From positions 248,001 through 312,000 of the forward strand of contig JACKIV010000002.1 in NCBI GenBank assembly GCA_020638285.1: a stretch of 64,000 nt of DNA, in the 5' to 3' direction. The position numbers were made by a program, and so were the translations under genes. Source of the DNA: Rhodospirillales bacterium. Lineage in GTDB: Bacteria; Pseudomonadota; Alphaproteobacteria; Micavibrionales; Micavibrionaceae. Position 1 is the first letter of the stretch. Every line of letters begins with the position of its first letter. Under the pieces are notes generated by a model. That model was given only the letters and a program-made list of their open reading frames with translations. It was not told where the DNA came from and ran no database searches. Below are positions 50,303 through 59,173 of the stretch, in pieces.

Positions 50303-51313
50303 TTACGCCAGCCCGGCCTGAAGGCAGTCCTGAAGCCGGATCAGGCCGATCAAGCGGCCTTTTTCAAGCACCACGAGGGATGTCAGATATCGCCCCGGCG
50401 TTCCGGTCATGACGTTCATGGCCTCGACGGCGAGTTGGTCTGCCTCGATGGTTTTGGGGGAGCGGCTCATCACCGTGACGACGGGTTTTTGCAATAAATT
50501 CGGGGCCATATGGCGTTTCAGGTCGCCGTCCGTCACGATCCCCGCCAGATCGCCTTTTGAATCCAGAACAAGCACGCAGCCGAGATTTTTCTCGCTTAAG
50601 GCCAGAATGGCCTGGTCCATGGCCGCCGTATCGGGCAGGGTCGGGAGATTTTCGCCCGTATGCATCAATTCCCGCACGGTGACGAGCTTTCGGCCCAGTT
50701 TGCCGCCGGGGTGAAAGACCTTGAACTGCTCGGGCGTCAGACCGGCGCGCTCCAGCAACGCCACGGCCAGCGCATCGCCCAGGGCCAGCATCATGGTGGT
50801 CGAGGTGGTGGGCGCGAGACCATTGGGGCAGGCCTCAGGGGCTTCCGGCGCACGGGGCAGCATCAGGCGGATATCGGCATGTCTGGCCAGAGGGCTGTCC
50901 GGATTGGACGTCATGCTGATGAGGGTTATGCCAAATCTGCGCGTATAATGAATAAGATCTGACAACTCGGCATTCCCGCCGGAATAGGAGAGCATCAAAA
51001 CAATGTCATTCGGCGTGACCATGCCCAGATCGCCGTGGCTGGCTTCCCCCGGATGCACGAACATCGCGGGCGTGCCGGTTGAGGCGAGCGTGGCGGCCAG
51101 CTTGCGGGCGATATGACCGCTCTTCCCGATTCCTGCGACGATCAGGCGCGCTCCCGGTGTTTTTCGGATGGCGGCAACGGCCTCGACCGCGCGGGAAAAC
51201 GATTCATCCAGCCCGGCGGCCAGCGCCTTGATCCCGGCGGCTTCTGTCTCCAGAACACGAACCCCGCAGGCGAGGTCGGATGTATCCTGATCTTTCAAAA
51301 CGGGATGCGTCAT
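50303..51313 (-). CDS. kdsD: D-arabinose 5-phosphate isomerase (KpsF/GutQ family)
   Basis: The 336-residue protein has an SIS sugar-isomerase domain (about 30-190: IVAGIGKSGHIARKLAATLASTGTPAMFVHPGEASHGDLG, with LSYSGGN) and two CBS domains (about 205-330). It converts ribulose 5-phosphate to arabinose 5-phosphate for Kdo in lipopolysaccharide. ATG 51313 places the conserved N-terminus correctly. The RNase D-like gene lies upstream, with a palindromic repeat between them; a kdsA/kdsB cluster is not visible. Confidence 0.9.
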   Translation of the reverse strand: MTHPVLKDQDTSDLACGVRVLETEAAGIKALAAGLDESFSRAVEAVAAIRKTPGARLIVAGIGKSGHIARKLAATLASTGTPAMFVHPGEASHGDLGMVTPNDIVLMLSYSGGNAELSDLIHYTRRFGITLISMTSNPDSPLARHADIRLMLPRAPEAPEACPNGLAPTTSTTMMLALGDALAVALLERAGLTPEQFKVFHPGGKLGRKLVTVRELMHTGENLPTLPDTAAMDQAILALSEKNLGCVLVLDSKGDLAGIVTDGDLKRHMAPNLLQKPVVTVMSRSPKTIEADQLAVEAMNVMTGTPGRYLTSLVVLEKGRLIGLIRLQDCLQAGLA

Positions 51314-51356
51314 GTTTTCCCTGTGTTTGTCTGCATTCAAAAGAATGCCGCTTTTT

Positions 51357-51405
51357 ACCACAGATAAACGCAGACTTACACAGATAATCTGTGTCCATCT
51401 GTGGT
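51357..51405. repeat. Imperfect palindromic element (CACAGAT-type)
   Basis: ACCACAGAT...ACACAGAT-A-ATCTGTGT...ATCTGTGGT forms a nearly symmetric hairpin between kdsD and the RNase D-like gene. On the plus strand a T-run follows (CGTTTTTTT). Similar CACAGAT/ATCTGTG palindromes are widespread small repeats in many bacteria, so this is probably a mobile palindromic unit. Confidence 0.6.
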
Positions 51406-51430
51406 CGTTTTTTTGAAAGGGTGAGGGATA

Positions 51431-52042
51431 TTAATGCGCAAAAATATCCACGTCCGGCCATCCGGCCAGATCAAGATCGGCGCGCACAGGCAGGCAGTCA
51501 AAGCACCGACGGGCCAGATCGGCGCGGCCTTCGCGGGCCAGCAGGACATCCAGTTTTTCCCGAATCTGGTGCAGATACAGCACGTCTCCGGCGGCGTAGG
51601 CGATCTGTTCGGGGGAGAGCGTGTCCGCCCCCCAGTCAGAAGACTGCTGTTGCTTGGAAATTTCGATGCCCAGAAGGTCCTTGCACAAATCCCGCAGACC
51701 ATGGCGGTCCGTAAAGGTCCGGGTCAGGCGCGAGGCGATTTTGGTGCAATAGACGGGCGCGCAGTCAATATGCAAATAGGCCTTGAGCGCCGCCACATCG
51801 AATCGGGCAAAATGGAAAATCTTGGTCACGCCGGGGTCGGTCAGAAGGCGCTTGAGATTCGGCGCATCATAGGAATCATACGGAAAACGAACCAGATGCG
51901 CGTTCCCATCTCCCGCCGAAAGCTGAACCACGCATAAACGGTCCCGACCGGGCCGCAGACCCATGGTTTCGGTATCAATGGCGACAGACGTTCCAAAGGA
52001 AAGTCCATCCGGCAGATCGCCCGTGTGCAGCGTCGTGGTCAT
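51431..52042 (-). CDS. RNase D-like 3'-5' exonuclease (DEDDy)
   Basis: The 203-residue protein consists of the exonuclease domain only. Metal ligands are D23 and E25 (AIDTET), D82 (FARFDV), and the Y149-x3-D153 pair (YAAGDVLYL) of the DEDDy class. The HRDC domains of full RNase D are absent; such short forms are common in alphaproteobacteria. It probably trims tRNA or other RNA 3' ends. A tRNA-Leu gene sits 52 bp upstream on the same strand. Confidence 0.85.
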   Translation of the reverse strand: MTTTLHTGDLPDGLSFGTSVAIDTETMGLRPGRDRLCVVQLSAGDGNAHLVRFPYDSYDAPNLKRLLTDPGVTKIFHFARFDVAALKAYLHIDCAPVYCTKIASRLTRTFTDRHGLRDLCKDLLGIEISKQQQSSDWGADTLSPEQIAYAAGDVLYLHQIREKLDVLLAREGRADLARRCFDCLPVRADLDLAGWPDVDIFAH

Positions 52043-52094
52043 AGGGAATGCCCGGTCTGGTCACGTAAAAACGAATATTCTTTAACAAAATCAA

Positions 52095-52180
52095 TGGTGC
52101 CCAGGAGAAGACTCGAACTTCCACAGCCTTGCGGCCACAAGTACCTGAAACTTGCGCGTCTACCATTTCGCCACCTGGGC
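52095..52180 (-). tRNA. tRNA-Leu (anticodon CAG)
   Basis: The minus-strand segment starts GCCCAGG and ends CCTGGGC followed by an encoded ACCA. The anticodon stem CAAGT/ACTTG encloses loop TTCAGGT with anticodon CAG. A long class II variable arm (GGCCGCAAGGC) and a T arm with GTTCGAGTC are present. Length is 86 with CCA. Confidence 0.93.
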
Positions 52181-52351
52181 TTTCAGGAGGTTTTTGTCTA
52201 TCCCAGACCGAGGCGCTTGTCAAATACCGTTATTGACCTGAAGAATTAAAATTTTGAAGGTTAAAATTAACGAACTTTCTGGTAGACTCGCCCTGTTGTG
52301 TCTTTGCGGCCTTGCTTTTGAGGTCGTCTTATCCGTTCGTGTGGGGTTGTC

Positions 52352-53203
52352 ATGAAGATTCTTGTCGTGGACCGGGACCGCCTGAGCAGTCAGTTTATTC
52401 ATAGCAGATTGACAGCGCAGGGGCATCAGGTTGTCGAGGAAAGCGTGAAAAACGAGGCGCTTGATCGCCTGAAGCGCGAGTCTTTCGATGCCGTTTTCAT
52501 TGATCCTGCCCCTTTGACGAACGCCCGGCCTGTTGTTCTGGGAATTCGCCGTTCAACGGAGCGTTACCCTTATGTCATCCTGATGTCTCATAACGGGACG
52601 CTGGCGGATGCGGTTTCGATGGGGGCGAATGACGTTCTGATAAAGCCCATTGACGGGGCAGAACTGGATCTGAAGGTGCTCAATGCCCGTCGTCTGACGG
52701 ATCTGGTCGCCCGAATCGGTGACGATTCCGAGGATTTTCCTTCGGCGGGCGGTGTGATTTCCAAATCAGCATTCAATCAGTTGTTTCTCTCGGCCATCGA
52801 CCGGGCGGATCGATATGGAGAAAAATCCTTTATCGTGTTCATAACGCTCAAGAATTATGACAGCATTCTGCAGACGACCGGAGCGTACGGGGCCGACTAT
52901 ACGGTAGCCAAAATGGCGCAGTACCTTGTCCGGATGCGTCGCCAGAGCGATATCATTGCCCAGACCGCTCGCCATGAATATGCCTTGCTTCTCCAAAGGC
53001 CCCAATATGAGACGGAGCCCGTTGAGGCGGCCAACCGCTTTGCCGAGTCTTTGTCCAAATATGACGATATTCTGTCAAGCAGCGGAACGCCCGGTGAGAT
53101 TTCGGTTCGTCTTGTGTCCCTGCCGGTTGGCGCGCAGTTGATTGAACACGCGGTTGGCGGCGGCGCAGGGACGGGTGTTTCTCAAAACAGTGCGCCGGCC
53201 TGA
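52352..53203 (+). CDS. Response regulator with degenerate GGDEF domain
   Basis: The 283-residue protein has an N-terminal receiver (acidic D7/D9, phospho-acceptor D51, K98) and a C-terminal about 130-residue GGDEF-fold domain. The domain keeps the nucleotidyl-cyclase-like layout (RADRYGEKSFIVFITL and following), but the GG(D/E)EF active loop is replaced by ARHEYALLL. It should therefore not make cyclic di-GMP and may act as a receptor or scaffold, as in degenerate PleD relatives. The start is ATG 52352. It is a single gene with no neighbouring kinase. Confidence 0.72.
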   Translation: MKILVVDRDRLSSQFIHSRLTAQGHQVVEESVKNEALDRLKRESFDAVFIDPAPLTNARPVVLGIRRSTERYPYVILMSHNGTLADAVSMGANDVLIKPIDGAELDLKVLNARRLTDLVARIGDDSEDFPSAGGVISKSAFNQLFLSAIDRADRYGEKSFIVFITLKNYDSILQTTGAYGADYTVAKMAQYLVRMRRQSDIIAQTARHEYALLLQRPQYETEPVEAANRFAESLSKYDDILSSSGTPGEISVRLVSLPVGAQLIEHAVGGGAGTGVSQNSAPA

Positions 53204-53296
53204 TTTCAAGAGTTTGTTTTTTCGCCCGCCGTGTTTTTTTGGTGACAAACCCCTCCTTGTGGGTCATAGATGCGGGAAAGCGAAGGATCTTACTCT

Positions 53297-53908
53297 ATGG
53301 CAAATAGAATCGTCACCATAACCGGGGAACTGGGCAGCGGGAAAAGCACCGTGGCCAAGGCCCTGACCGCCCAATGGGGGGCGTTTTACCATTCTGCCGG
53401 GTCGGCGCAGCGCGAAATTGCCCGGCGGCGCGGTCTGACCATTCTGGAATTGAACCAGCTTGAGGAAACGGACCCGACCATCGATCGGGAAGTCGACTCG
53501 TTTTTTGTGAGTTTGCGAGATAAAACGGGCGATGTCGTGGTGGATTCCCGTCTGGCGTGGCACTTTTTGCCTGAATCGTTCAAGGTGCGACTGGTTGTCG
53601 CGCCCGATGTCGCGGCGTTGCGGATCAACGGTGATACAGGCCGCGTGTCCGAAGCGGCAGCCTCCAGCCCCGAGGAAACGTATCATCTGATGCTGGCCCG
53701 GCGCGAAAGCGAGAAAAAGCGCTTCCGGGAGTTTTACGGCGTTGATATTGAAAACAATGACAATTTTGATCTTGTCGTTGATACCACTGCGGCGCGGCCC
53801 GAGGCGGTGATTGCGCTCGTTGCGGGGCTTGCCGAAGACTACTTTGCCGGTCGCCCGATTCATAAGATATGGACCTGCCAGAACGGTGCCTGGACGTTTG
53901 TTCCGTGA
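53297..53908 (+). CDS. Cytidylate-kinase-like P-loop protein
   Basis: The 203-residue protein has a Walker A GELGSGKST at about 10-18 and the layout of a CMP kinase or similar NMP kinase: HSAGSAQREIARRRGLTILELN, DGR-like VVVDSRLAWHFLP and a lid region RRESEKKRFREFYGVD. It resembles the 'cytidylate kinase-like' family rather than Cmk proper. The phosphate acceptor is unknown. AAGGA lies upstream of ATG 53297. It precedes the Ehr cluster by 127 bp. Confidence 0.7.
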   Translation: MANRIVTITGELGSGKSTVAKALTAQWGAFYHSAGSAQREIARRRGLTILELNQLEETDPTIDREVDSFFVSLRDKTGDVVVDSRLAWHFLPESFKVRLVVAPDVAALRINGDTGRVSEAAASSPEETYHLMLARRESEKKRFREFYGVDIENNDNFDLVVDTTAARPEAVIALVAGLAEDYFAGRPIHKIWTCQNGAWTFVP

Positions 53909-54035
53909 TCGGGAATCCCTGTCTTTGATTTTTCATGAAATTTGACCTTGAAACCGCCCGATGCGGGGTATAAGCCTGTCTGCGATCCGGCCATGAGGGA
54001 TTCGATTCTTTATTGAAGGGCAGTGGTTTTTCGGC

Positions 54036-56027
54036 ATGAGTCTGGTTTGCTGTGCAATTTTTCTGGTCCTTTCGGCCTGTGCGGTGGTTTTTGCAGGGCA
54101 GGCATGGGCGCGCGTGATTGTCTATGGCGGATGTGCTTTGACGGGGTTTGCAGGGCTGCTGTCTGCTCTTTCTTATCTGGCTGGCACGACTCCGGGCGGG
54201 GAATGGATTTTTCCGCTTGGTCTGCCGTGGATCGGCGCGCATTTCGCGGTTGATTCGCTGTCCGCTTTTTTCCTTGCGATCGTCAATGGCGGTGCAGTTT
54301 TGGCCAGTCTTTATGCCATCGGGTACGGGCGGCACGAATCGGCACCTTGGCGGGTTCTACCGTTTTATCCTGCTTTTCTGGCTGGGATGACTCTCGTTGT
54401 TCTGGCGGCGGATGCCTTTACGTTTCTGTTGTCGTGGGAATTCATGTCTCTGGCGTCCTGGGCTCTGGTCATGGCGTATCACCGGGTTCGGGATAATGCG
54501 CAGGCCGGGTATGTCTATATTGTTATGGCCAGTTTCGGGACGTTTGCGCTGCTTCTGGCTTTCGGCATGCTGGCCGGGCCGGATGGATCCTATGCCTTTT
54601 CCAGCATGCGCGAGGGCATCCGCGCACCTTGGCAGGACGCCATGATTTTGCTTTTTGTTCTGCTCGGTGCGGGGTCCAAGGCAGGGCTTGTGCCCTTGCA
54701 TGTGTGGTTGCCGCTCGCGCATCCGGCAGCGCCGAGTCACGTCTCGGCTCTGATGAGCGGTGTGATGACCAAGGTTGCGGTCTATGCCTTTGTTCGCGTG
54801 GTGTTTGATCTGCTCGGCGGGACGGGGTGGGAGGCGGCGCTGGTTATTCTGGTTCTGGGCGGGGCGAGCGCGGTCCTAGGGGTTCTTCAGGCGCTCATGC
54901 ACACGGACATCAAGAAGATTCTGGCGTGCAGCACCGTTGAGAATATCGGGATCGTCTTTATCGGTCTGGGGCTTTCTCTGGCTTTTCAATCCGGGCATAT
55001 GCCTGCGATGGCGGCGCTGGCCTTGTCGGCGGCGCTGTTCCATGTGTTCAATCATGCCTTGTTCAAGAGTCTTCTGTTTTTTGGTGCGGGGGCGGTGGTC
55101 CATGCCACTGGTGCGCGGGATCTGGATAAAATGGGGGGATTGATCCATCGCATGCCTGTGACGGCGGTCTGTCTTCTGATCGGCTGCGCGGCGATTTCGT
55201 CCCTGCCGCCGCTCAACGGATTCGCGTCGGAATGGGTGTTGTTACAGGCGATTTTGCAAAGTCCGGCTTTGCCGGAATGGGGGCTGAAAGTCTCCATCCC
55301 CGCCGTGGGCTGTCTTCTGGCTTTGTCGGCGGCGCTGGCCGGGGCGTGCTTTGTGCGTCTGTTCGGTGTGGCGTTTCTGGGGCGGCCCCGGACGCCGCAG
55401 GCGGCGCAGGCCCATGAGGTAGACCGGTTTTCTCTTGGTGCGATGGCGTTTCTGGCTCTGGCGTGCATTCTGGCCGGTGTGATGCCCGGATTGATTCTTG
55501 AGGGGATCCATGGAACGGTTCAGGATTTGATAGCAGGTGGCCCCGCGCCGCAAGGGCGCTGGCTTTCTCTCGTGCCGGTTTCTGAGGACCGCAGTACCTA
55601 TAGCGGAGTTCTCGTCTTCGTTTTTGTCCTTGTGGCATCGGGGGTGACGGCGCTTCTCGCCCGGCGCGTGGCCTCGTCTGCGCTGCGCCGGGGCCCGGCG
55701 TGGGATTGCGGGTTTCCGGGGAATTCTCCTCTGTTTCAGTATGGCGCGGGGAGTTTCGTCCAGCCGATCCGGCGGGTGTTTGGCGCGCGGATTCTTCACG
55801 CCCGCGAGAGCGTGGAGATGCCGGATCCCGGCGATCTGCGTCCGGCGTCGTTTCGCGTCGATCTGCGGGATCCGGCGTGGGAGGGGATTTTCCTTCCGAT
55901 CTCGCGCGGCGTGCGGGGGGTGGCGGAGCGGTGCAATATTGCCCAGTTTCTGACCATCCGGAAGTATCTCGGGCTCGTTTTTGTTTTCCTCGTCTTTTTG
56001 CTCGGAGTTCTGGCGCTATGGACGTGA
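54036..56027 (+). CDS. Ehr complex antiporter-like subunit (HyfB/NuoL family)
   Basis: This 663-residue multipass membrane protein (about 16 helices) is of the Mrp antiporter/NuoL/HyfB family. The proton-path core is present: LLSWEFMSL with the conserved Glu, GSKAGLVPLHVWLPLAHPAAPSHVSALMSG, a Lys in VMTKVAVY, and KKILACSTVENIGI. The C-terminus has the HyfB-type ending with the CGFPGNSPLFQYG block. It is the first gene of the Ehr operon and overlaps the next gene by 10 bases. Confidence 0.88.
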   Translation: MSLVCCAIFLVLSACAVVFAGQAWARVIVYGGCALTGFAGLLSALSYLAGTTPGGEWIFPLGLPWIGAHFAVDSLSAFFLAIVNGGAVLASLYAIGYGRHESAPWRVLPFYPAFLAGMTLVVLAADAFTFLLSWEFMSLASWALVMAYHRVRDNAQAGYVYIVMASFGTFALLLAFGMLAGPDGSYAFSSMREGIRAPWQDAMILLFVLLGAGSKAGLVPLHVWLPLAHPAAPSHVSALMSGVMTKVAVYAFVRVVFDLLGGTGWEAALVILVLGGASAVLGVLQALMHTDIKKILACSTVENIGIVFIGLGLSLAFQSGHMPAMAALALSAALFHVFNHALFKSLLFFGAGAVVHATGARDLDKMGGLIHRMPVTAVCLLIGCAAISSLPPLNGFASEWVLLQAILQSPALPEWGLKVSIPAVGCLLALSAALAGACFVRLFGVAFLGRPRTPQAAQAHEVDRFSLGAMAFLALACILAGVMPGLILEGIHGTVQDLIAGGPAPQGRWLSLVPVSEDRSTYSGVLVFVFVLVASGVTALLARRVASSALRRGPAWDCGFPGNSPLFQYGAGSFVQPIRRVFGARILHARESVEMPDPGDLRPASFRVDLRDPAWEGIFLPISRGVRGVAERCNIAQFLTIRKYLGLVFVFLVFLLGVLALWT

Positions 56028-56980
56028 CGCTCGGGACCATCACGCTTCAGGCGATCCAGAGTGCAGCGGTTTTGGGACTCGCGCCTCTCCTCGTCGGATT
56101 CGTCCGGAAAATCAAGGCGCAGATTCTGCGGCGTCAGGGCGCATCGGTGTTTCAGCCTTGGCGTGACCTTGTCCGGCTTTTGCGCAAGGAAGTGGTTCTG
56201 GCGGAAAACGCGTCATGGCTGTTCCGCGCGGCACCCTATCTGATTTTGGCCCTGACGTGGGTGTCGGCGTCTTTGATTCCTGTTTTCGCGACGAATCTGC
56301 CATTTTCGGGGGCTGGCGATCTGATTGTCATCGTTGCGCTTTTGGCTAGCGCCCGGTTTGTCTTGACGCTGGCCGGGATGGATATCGGAACGAGCTTTGG
56401 CGGAATCGGGTCGAGCCGCGAGGCCATGATTGGCGCGATGGCGGAACCGGCCATGATGATGGTCATTTTTACGCTTGCCCTGATCGCGGGATCAACCCAG
56501 ATTTCGCATATGGCCGAGATTATGGCATCGTCCCAGATCGGTCTGCGCGTGTCGATCGGTCTGGCGCTCGTGGCCCTGATGATGGTGGCTCTGGCCGAAA
56601 ATGCCCGCATTCCGGTGGATAATCCATCGACGCATCTTGAATTGACCATGGTGCATGAGGCCATGGTTTTGGAATATTCCGGGCGGCATCTGGCCATGAT
56701 CGAACTGGCCGCCGCGCTTAAGCTGTTGCTCTATGTTTCGCTGATTTCGTGCCTCTTCACGCCATGGGGGCTGGCGGATGCGCAGACAGAAGGATGGATG
56801 GCTTTTCTGGCGGGCGGCATGTTCTGGATTGTCAAGCTTCTGGGCGCCGGTGTGGCGCTTGCCGTTTTCGAAACGTCGATCGCAAAAATGCGTGTGTTCC
56901 GCGTGCCGGATTTTCTGGGCGCGGCGTTGATGCTTGGTCTTTTGGCGACACTTCTTTTGTTTGTTTCCAGGGGGCTTTAG
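56018..56980 (+). CDS. Ehr complex membrane subunit (HyfC/NuoH family)
   Basis: This is a 320-residue NuoH-like membrane protein with about eight helices. Segments typical of HyfC/HycD include RRQGASVFQPWRDLVRLLRKE, GGIGSSREAMIGAMAEPAMMM, LAENARIPVDNPSTHLELTMVHEAMVLEYSG and the acidic loop residues therein. It would connect the soluble arm to the membrane arm. ATG 56018 is chosen because it lies inside the end of the HyfB-like gene and yields the expected N-terminus. The nuoH of true complex I (9529) has different quinone-loop motifs. Confidence 0.87.
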   Translation: MDVTLGTITLQAIQSAAVLGLAPLLVGFVRKIKAQILRRQGASVFQPWRDLVRLLRKEVVLAENASWLFRAAPYLILALTWVSASLIPVFATNLPFSGAGDLIVIVALLASARFVLTLAGMDIGTSFGGIGSSREAMIGAMAEPAMMMVIFTLALIAGSTQISHMAEIMASSQIGLRVSIGLALVALMMVALAENARIPVDNPSTHLELTMVHEAMVLEYSGRHLAMIELAAALKLLLYVSLISCLFTPWGLADAQTEGWMAFLAGGMFWIVKLLGAGVALAVFETSIAKMRVFRVPDFLGAALMLGLLATLLLFVSRGL

Positions 56981-56984
56981 GGAA

Positions 56985-57719
56985 ATGACGTCTCTTTCCT
57001 TTGATATCGCGCATGCTCTGGCCGGGGCCTTGATTCTGTCAAGCTTTATGATGCTGTATCAGGACCGTCTCTCGGCGCTCATCAACCTGTTTGCGGTTCA
57101 GGCCGTGATCCTGTCGTTTTCCGTGGCGTGGCAGGCCTTTATTCAGGACGCGCCGCATCTTTATATCACGGCCTTCATCGCGGTGCTGTTCAAGGCGCTG
57201 GTGATTCCGCTGGCGCTTCACCGCATGATCGTGCGTCTGGGGATTCACCGCGAGATTGAAACGGTCATCGGAATCGGCATGACCATGATGGCCGGGATGG
57301 GGCTTGTGGCGCTGTCTCTTTCTTTGATTCTGGACGTTGCGTCGCAGTCTGATCCTCTGGCGCGGGAAGATCTGGCCTTTGCGCTTGCCGTTATTTTGCT
57401 TGGGCTTCTCATGATGGTCACCCGGCGCAATGCAGTCAGTCAGGTGGTCGGGTTCATGTCGCTTGAGAACGGGCTTGTCTTTGCCGCGACGGGGGCGCAG
57501 GGCATGCCCTTCGTGGTGGAAATCAGCGTGGCGTTTTCGATTCTGATTGCCTTTATCGTGATTGGAATCTTTCTGTTCCGGATTCGCGAACGGTTCGACA
57601 CGGTGGATCTGCGCGCGCTCGATCATTTCCGGGGAGAGCGGTTTTCTCCGGGCGATGGGCCCTCAGGTGCAGCGCTTCCTGTTCTTGACCGCTCGCGCGG
57701 AGCGGGGAGGGGGCGATGA
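56985..57719 (+). CDS. Ehr complex membrane subunit (HyfE family)
   Basis: This 244-residue membrane protein (about six helices) is of the HyfE family, a NuoK-related subunit. Segments include LYQDRLSALINLFAVQAVILS, TAFIAVLFKALVIPLALHRMI and VGFMSLENGLVFAATGAQGMPFVVE. A C-terminal basic tail follows. GGGAA precedes ATG 56985, four bases after the HyfC-like stop. The last bases overlap the HyfF-like ATG. Confidence 0.85.
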   Translation: MTSLSFDIAHALAGALILSSFMMLYQDRLSALINLFAVQAVILSFSVAWQAFIQDAPHLYITAFIAVLFKALVIPLALHRMIVRLGIHREIETVIGIGMTMMAGMGLVALSLSLILDVASQSDPLAREDLAFALAVILLGLLMMVTRRNAVSQVVGFMSLENGLVFAATGAQGMPFVVEISVAFSILIAFIVIGIFLFRIRERFDTVDLRALDHFRGERFSPGDGPSGAALPVLDRSRGAGRGR

Positions 57720-59161
57720 TGGCGTATTTTGATCCCCTGTCGGTGATTCTTTTGATGCCGCTTGTCGCCGCCGTGGTTCTTGCGGCGATTCCGGATTACC
57801 GGATTTCTGCCCGGGTCAATGTTGGCGCGAGTTTTCTGGCCTTTGCCGCATCCATCGGATTTTTTGTCGTGCCAAGGGTTTCGGGACCGTATTTTCTGAT
57901 CGACGATCTGAACATTGTCTTTATCGTTCTAAACAGCTTTGTCGGATTTACGACCAGTATTTTCAGCGCAAGCTATATCGCGCATGAAATGGAAACCGGG
58001 CGTCTGACCCCGGCGTTTTTGCGGTTCTATCACGCGATGTTCCAGATTTTGATGTTCGGGATGACGCTGGCCTTGAGCGCCAATAACATCGGCTTGATGT
58101 GGGTGGCGGTGGAGCTGGCGACCCTGACCACCGTTTTGATGGTCGGGATGTACCGGACTCATGCCGCCATTGAGGCCGCGTGGAAGTACTTCATTCTGGG
58201 CAGCGTCGGGATTGCGCTGGCCCTGTTCGGGACCATCCTCGTCTATACCGCTGCGCGGCCTGTGGTGGGCGAGGGGCCGCAGGGCATGGTCTGGACGGTG
58301 TTGATGGCGCATGTGGCGGCGTTCGATCCGTCCATTATGAATATCGCTTTTGTCTTTTTGCTGCTCGGCTATGGCACCAAGACGGGGCTTGTGCCGCTGC
58401 ATGCCTGGCTTCCCGATGCGCATGCCGAAGGGCCCACCCCCATTTCGGCGGTGCTTTCGGGGCTGTTGCTCAACGTCGCGCTTTATGCTCTTTTGCGGTT
58501 CAAGATGCTGTTTGCGGCCAACGCGCATGTGATGGCGCCGGGGCCATTGATGGCCGGGATGGGGCTGGCCTCGGTTATTTTCGCGGCGTTCATGCTTTAT
58601 CCGCGCAAGGATATCAAACGCATGTTCGCTTATTCCTCGATCGAGCATATGGGCATTATCGTTTTTGCTTTTGGCATGGGCGGGGCCTTGGCCAATTTTG
58701 CGGGCTTGCTGCATATGGTGATGCACAGTCTGACCAAATCGGCGATCTTCTTTACCGTCGGCCATATTGCGCAGGTCAAGGGCACCCAGAAAATCGCCAA
58801 AATCCGGGGCTTGACGGAAAGTCATCCCTTGCTTGGCTGGGGGCTTGTTCTCGGGGTGGTCGCGATTGCGGGCGCGCCGCCTTTTGGCATTTTCATGAGC
58901 GAGTTTCTGGTGGTCAGCTCCACCTTTGCCCGTGCGCCGTGGCTGGCCGTTCCGCTTGTCCTCGGGTTGCTGATTGCGTTCGGCGCGCTGCTTTTGCGTC
59001 TGCACGAAATGGCCTTTGGCGAGCCGGAGGGCAGCGCCGCGCCTTCGCAGGCATCCTATATCCCGTTATTCATTCATCTGGGGATCGTTCTTCTGGCGGG
59101 GATCTTGATTCCGGGGGCGGTCGTGGCGTGGTTCCAGCATGTTGCGACGTTGTTGGGATAA
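57716..59161 (+). CDS. Ehr complex antiporter-like subunit (HyfF/NuoN-M family)
   Basis: This 481-residue protein (about 14 helices) belongs to the HyfF/NuoN/MrpD family. Key motifs are WVAVELATLTTVLMV with the conserved Glu, GYGTKTGLVPLHAWLPDAHAEGPTPISAVLSG (pump core Lys and broken helix), YPRKDIKRMFAYSSIEHMG and MVMHSLTKSAIFF. It overlaps the HyfE-like stop by ATGA. The two antiporter-like subunits indicate ion pumping. Confidence 0.9.
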   Translation: MMAYFDPLSVILLMPLVAAVVLAAIPDYRISARVNVGASFLAFAASIGFFVVPRVSGPYFLIDDLNIVFIVLNSFVGFTTSIFSASYIAHEMETGRLTPAFLRFYHAMFQILMFGMTLALSANNIGLMWVAVELATLTTVLMVGMYRTHAAIEAAWKYFILGSVGIALALFGTILVYTAARPVVGEGPQGMVWTVLMAHVAAFDPSIMNIAFVFLLLGYGTKTGLVPLHAWLPDAHAEGPTPISAVLSGLLLNVALYALLRFKMLFAANAHVMAPGPLMAGMGLASVIFAAFMLYPRKDIKRMFAYSSIEHMGIIVFAFGMGGALANFAGLLHMVMHSLTKSAIFFTVGHIAQVKGTQKIAKIRGLTESHPLLGWGLVLGVVAIAGAPPFGIFMSEFLVVSSTFARAPWLAVPLVLGLLIAFGALLLRLHEMAFGEPEGSAAPSQASYIPLFIHLGIVLLAGILIPGAVVAWFQHVATLLG

Positions 59162-59173
59162 GGGGAGGCGGAA

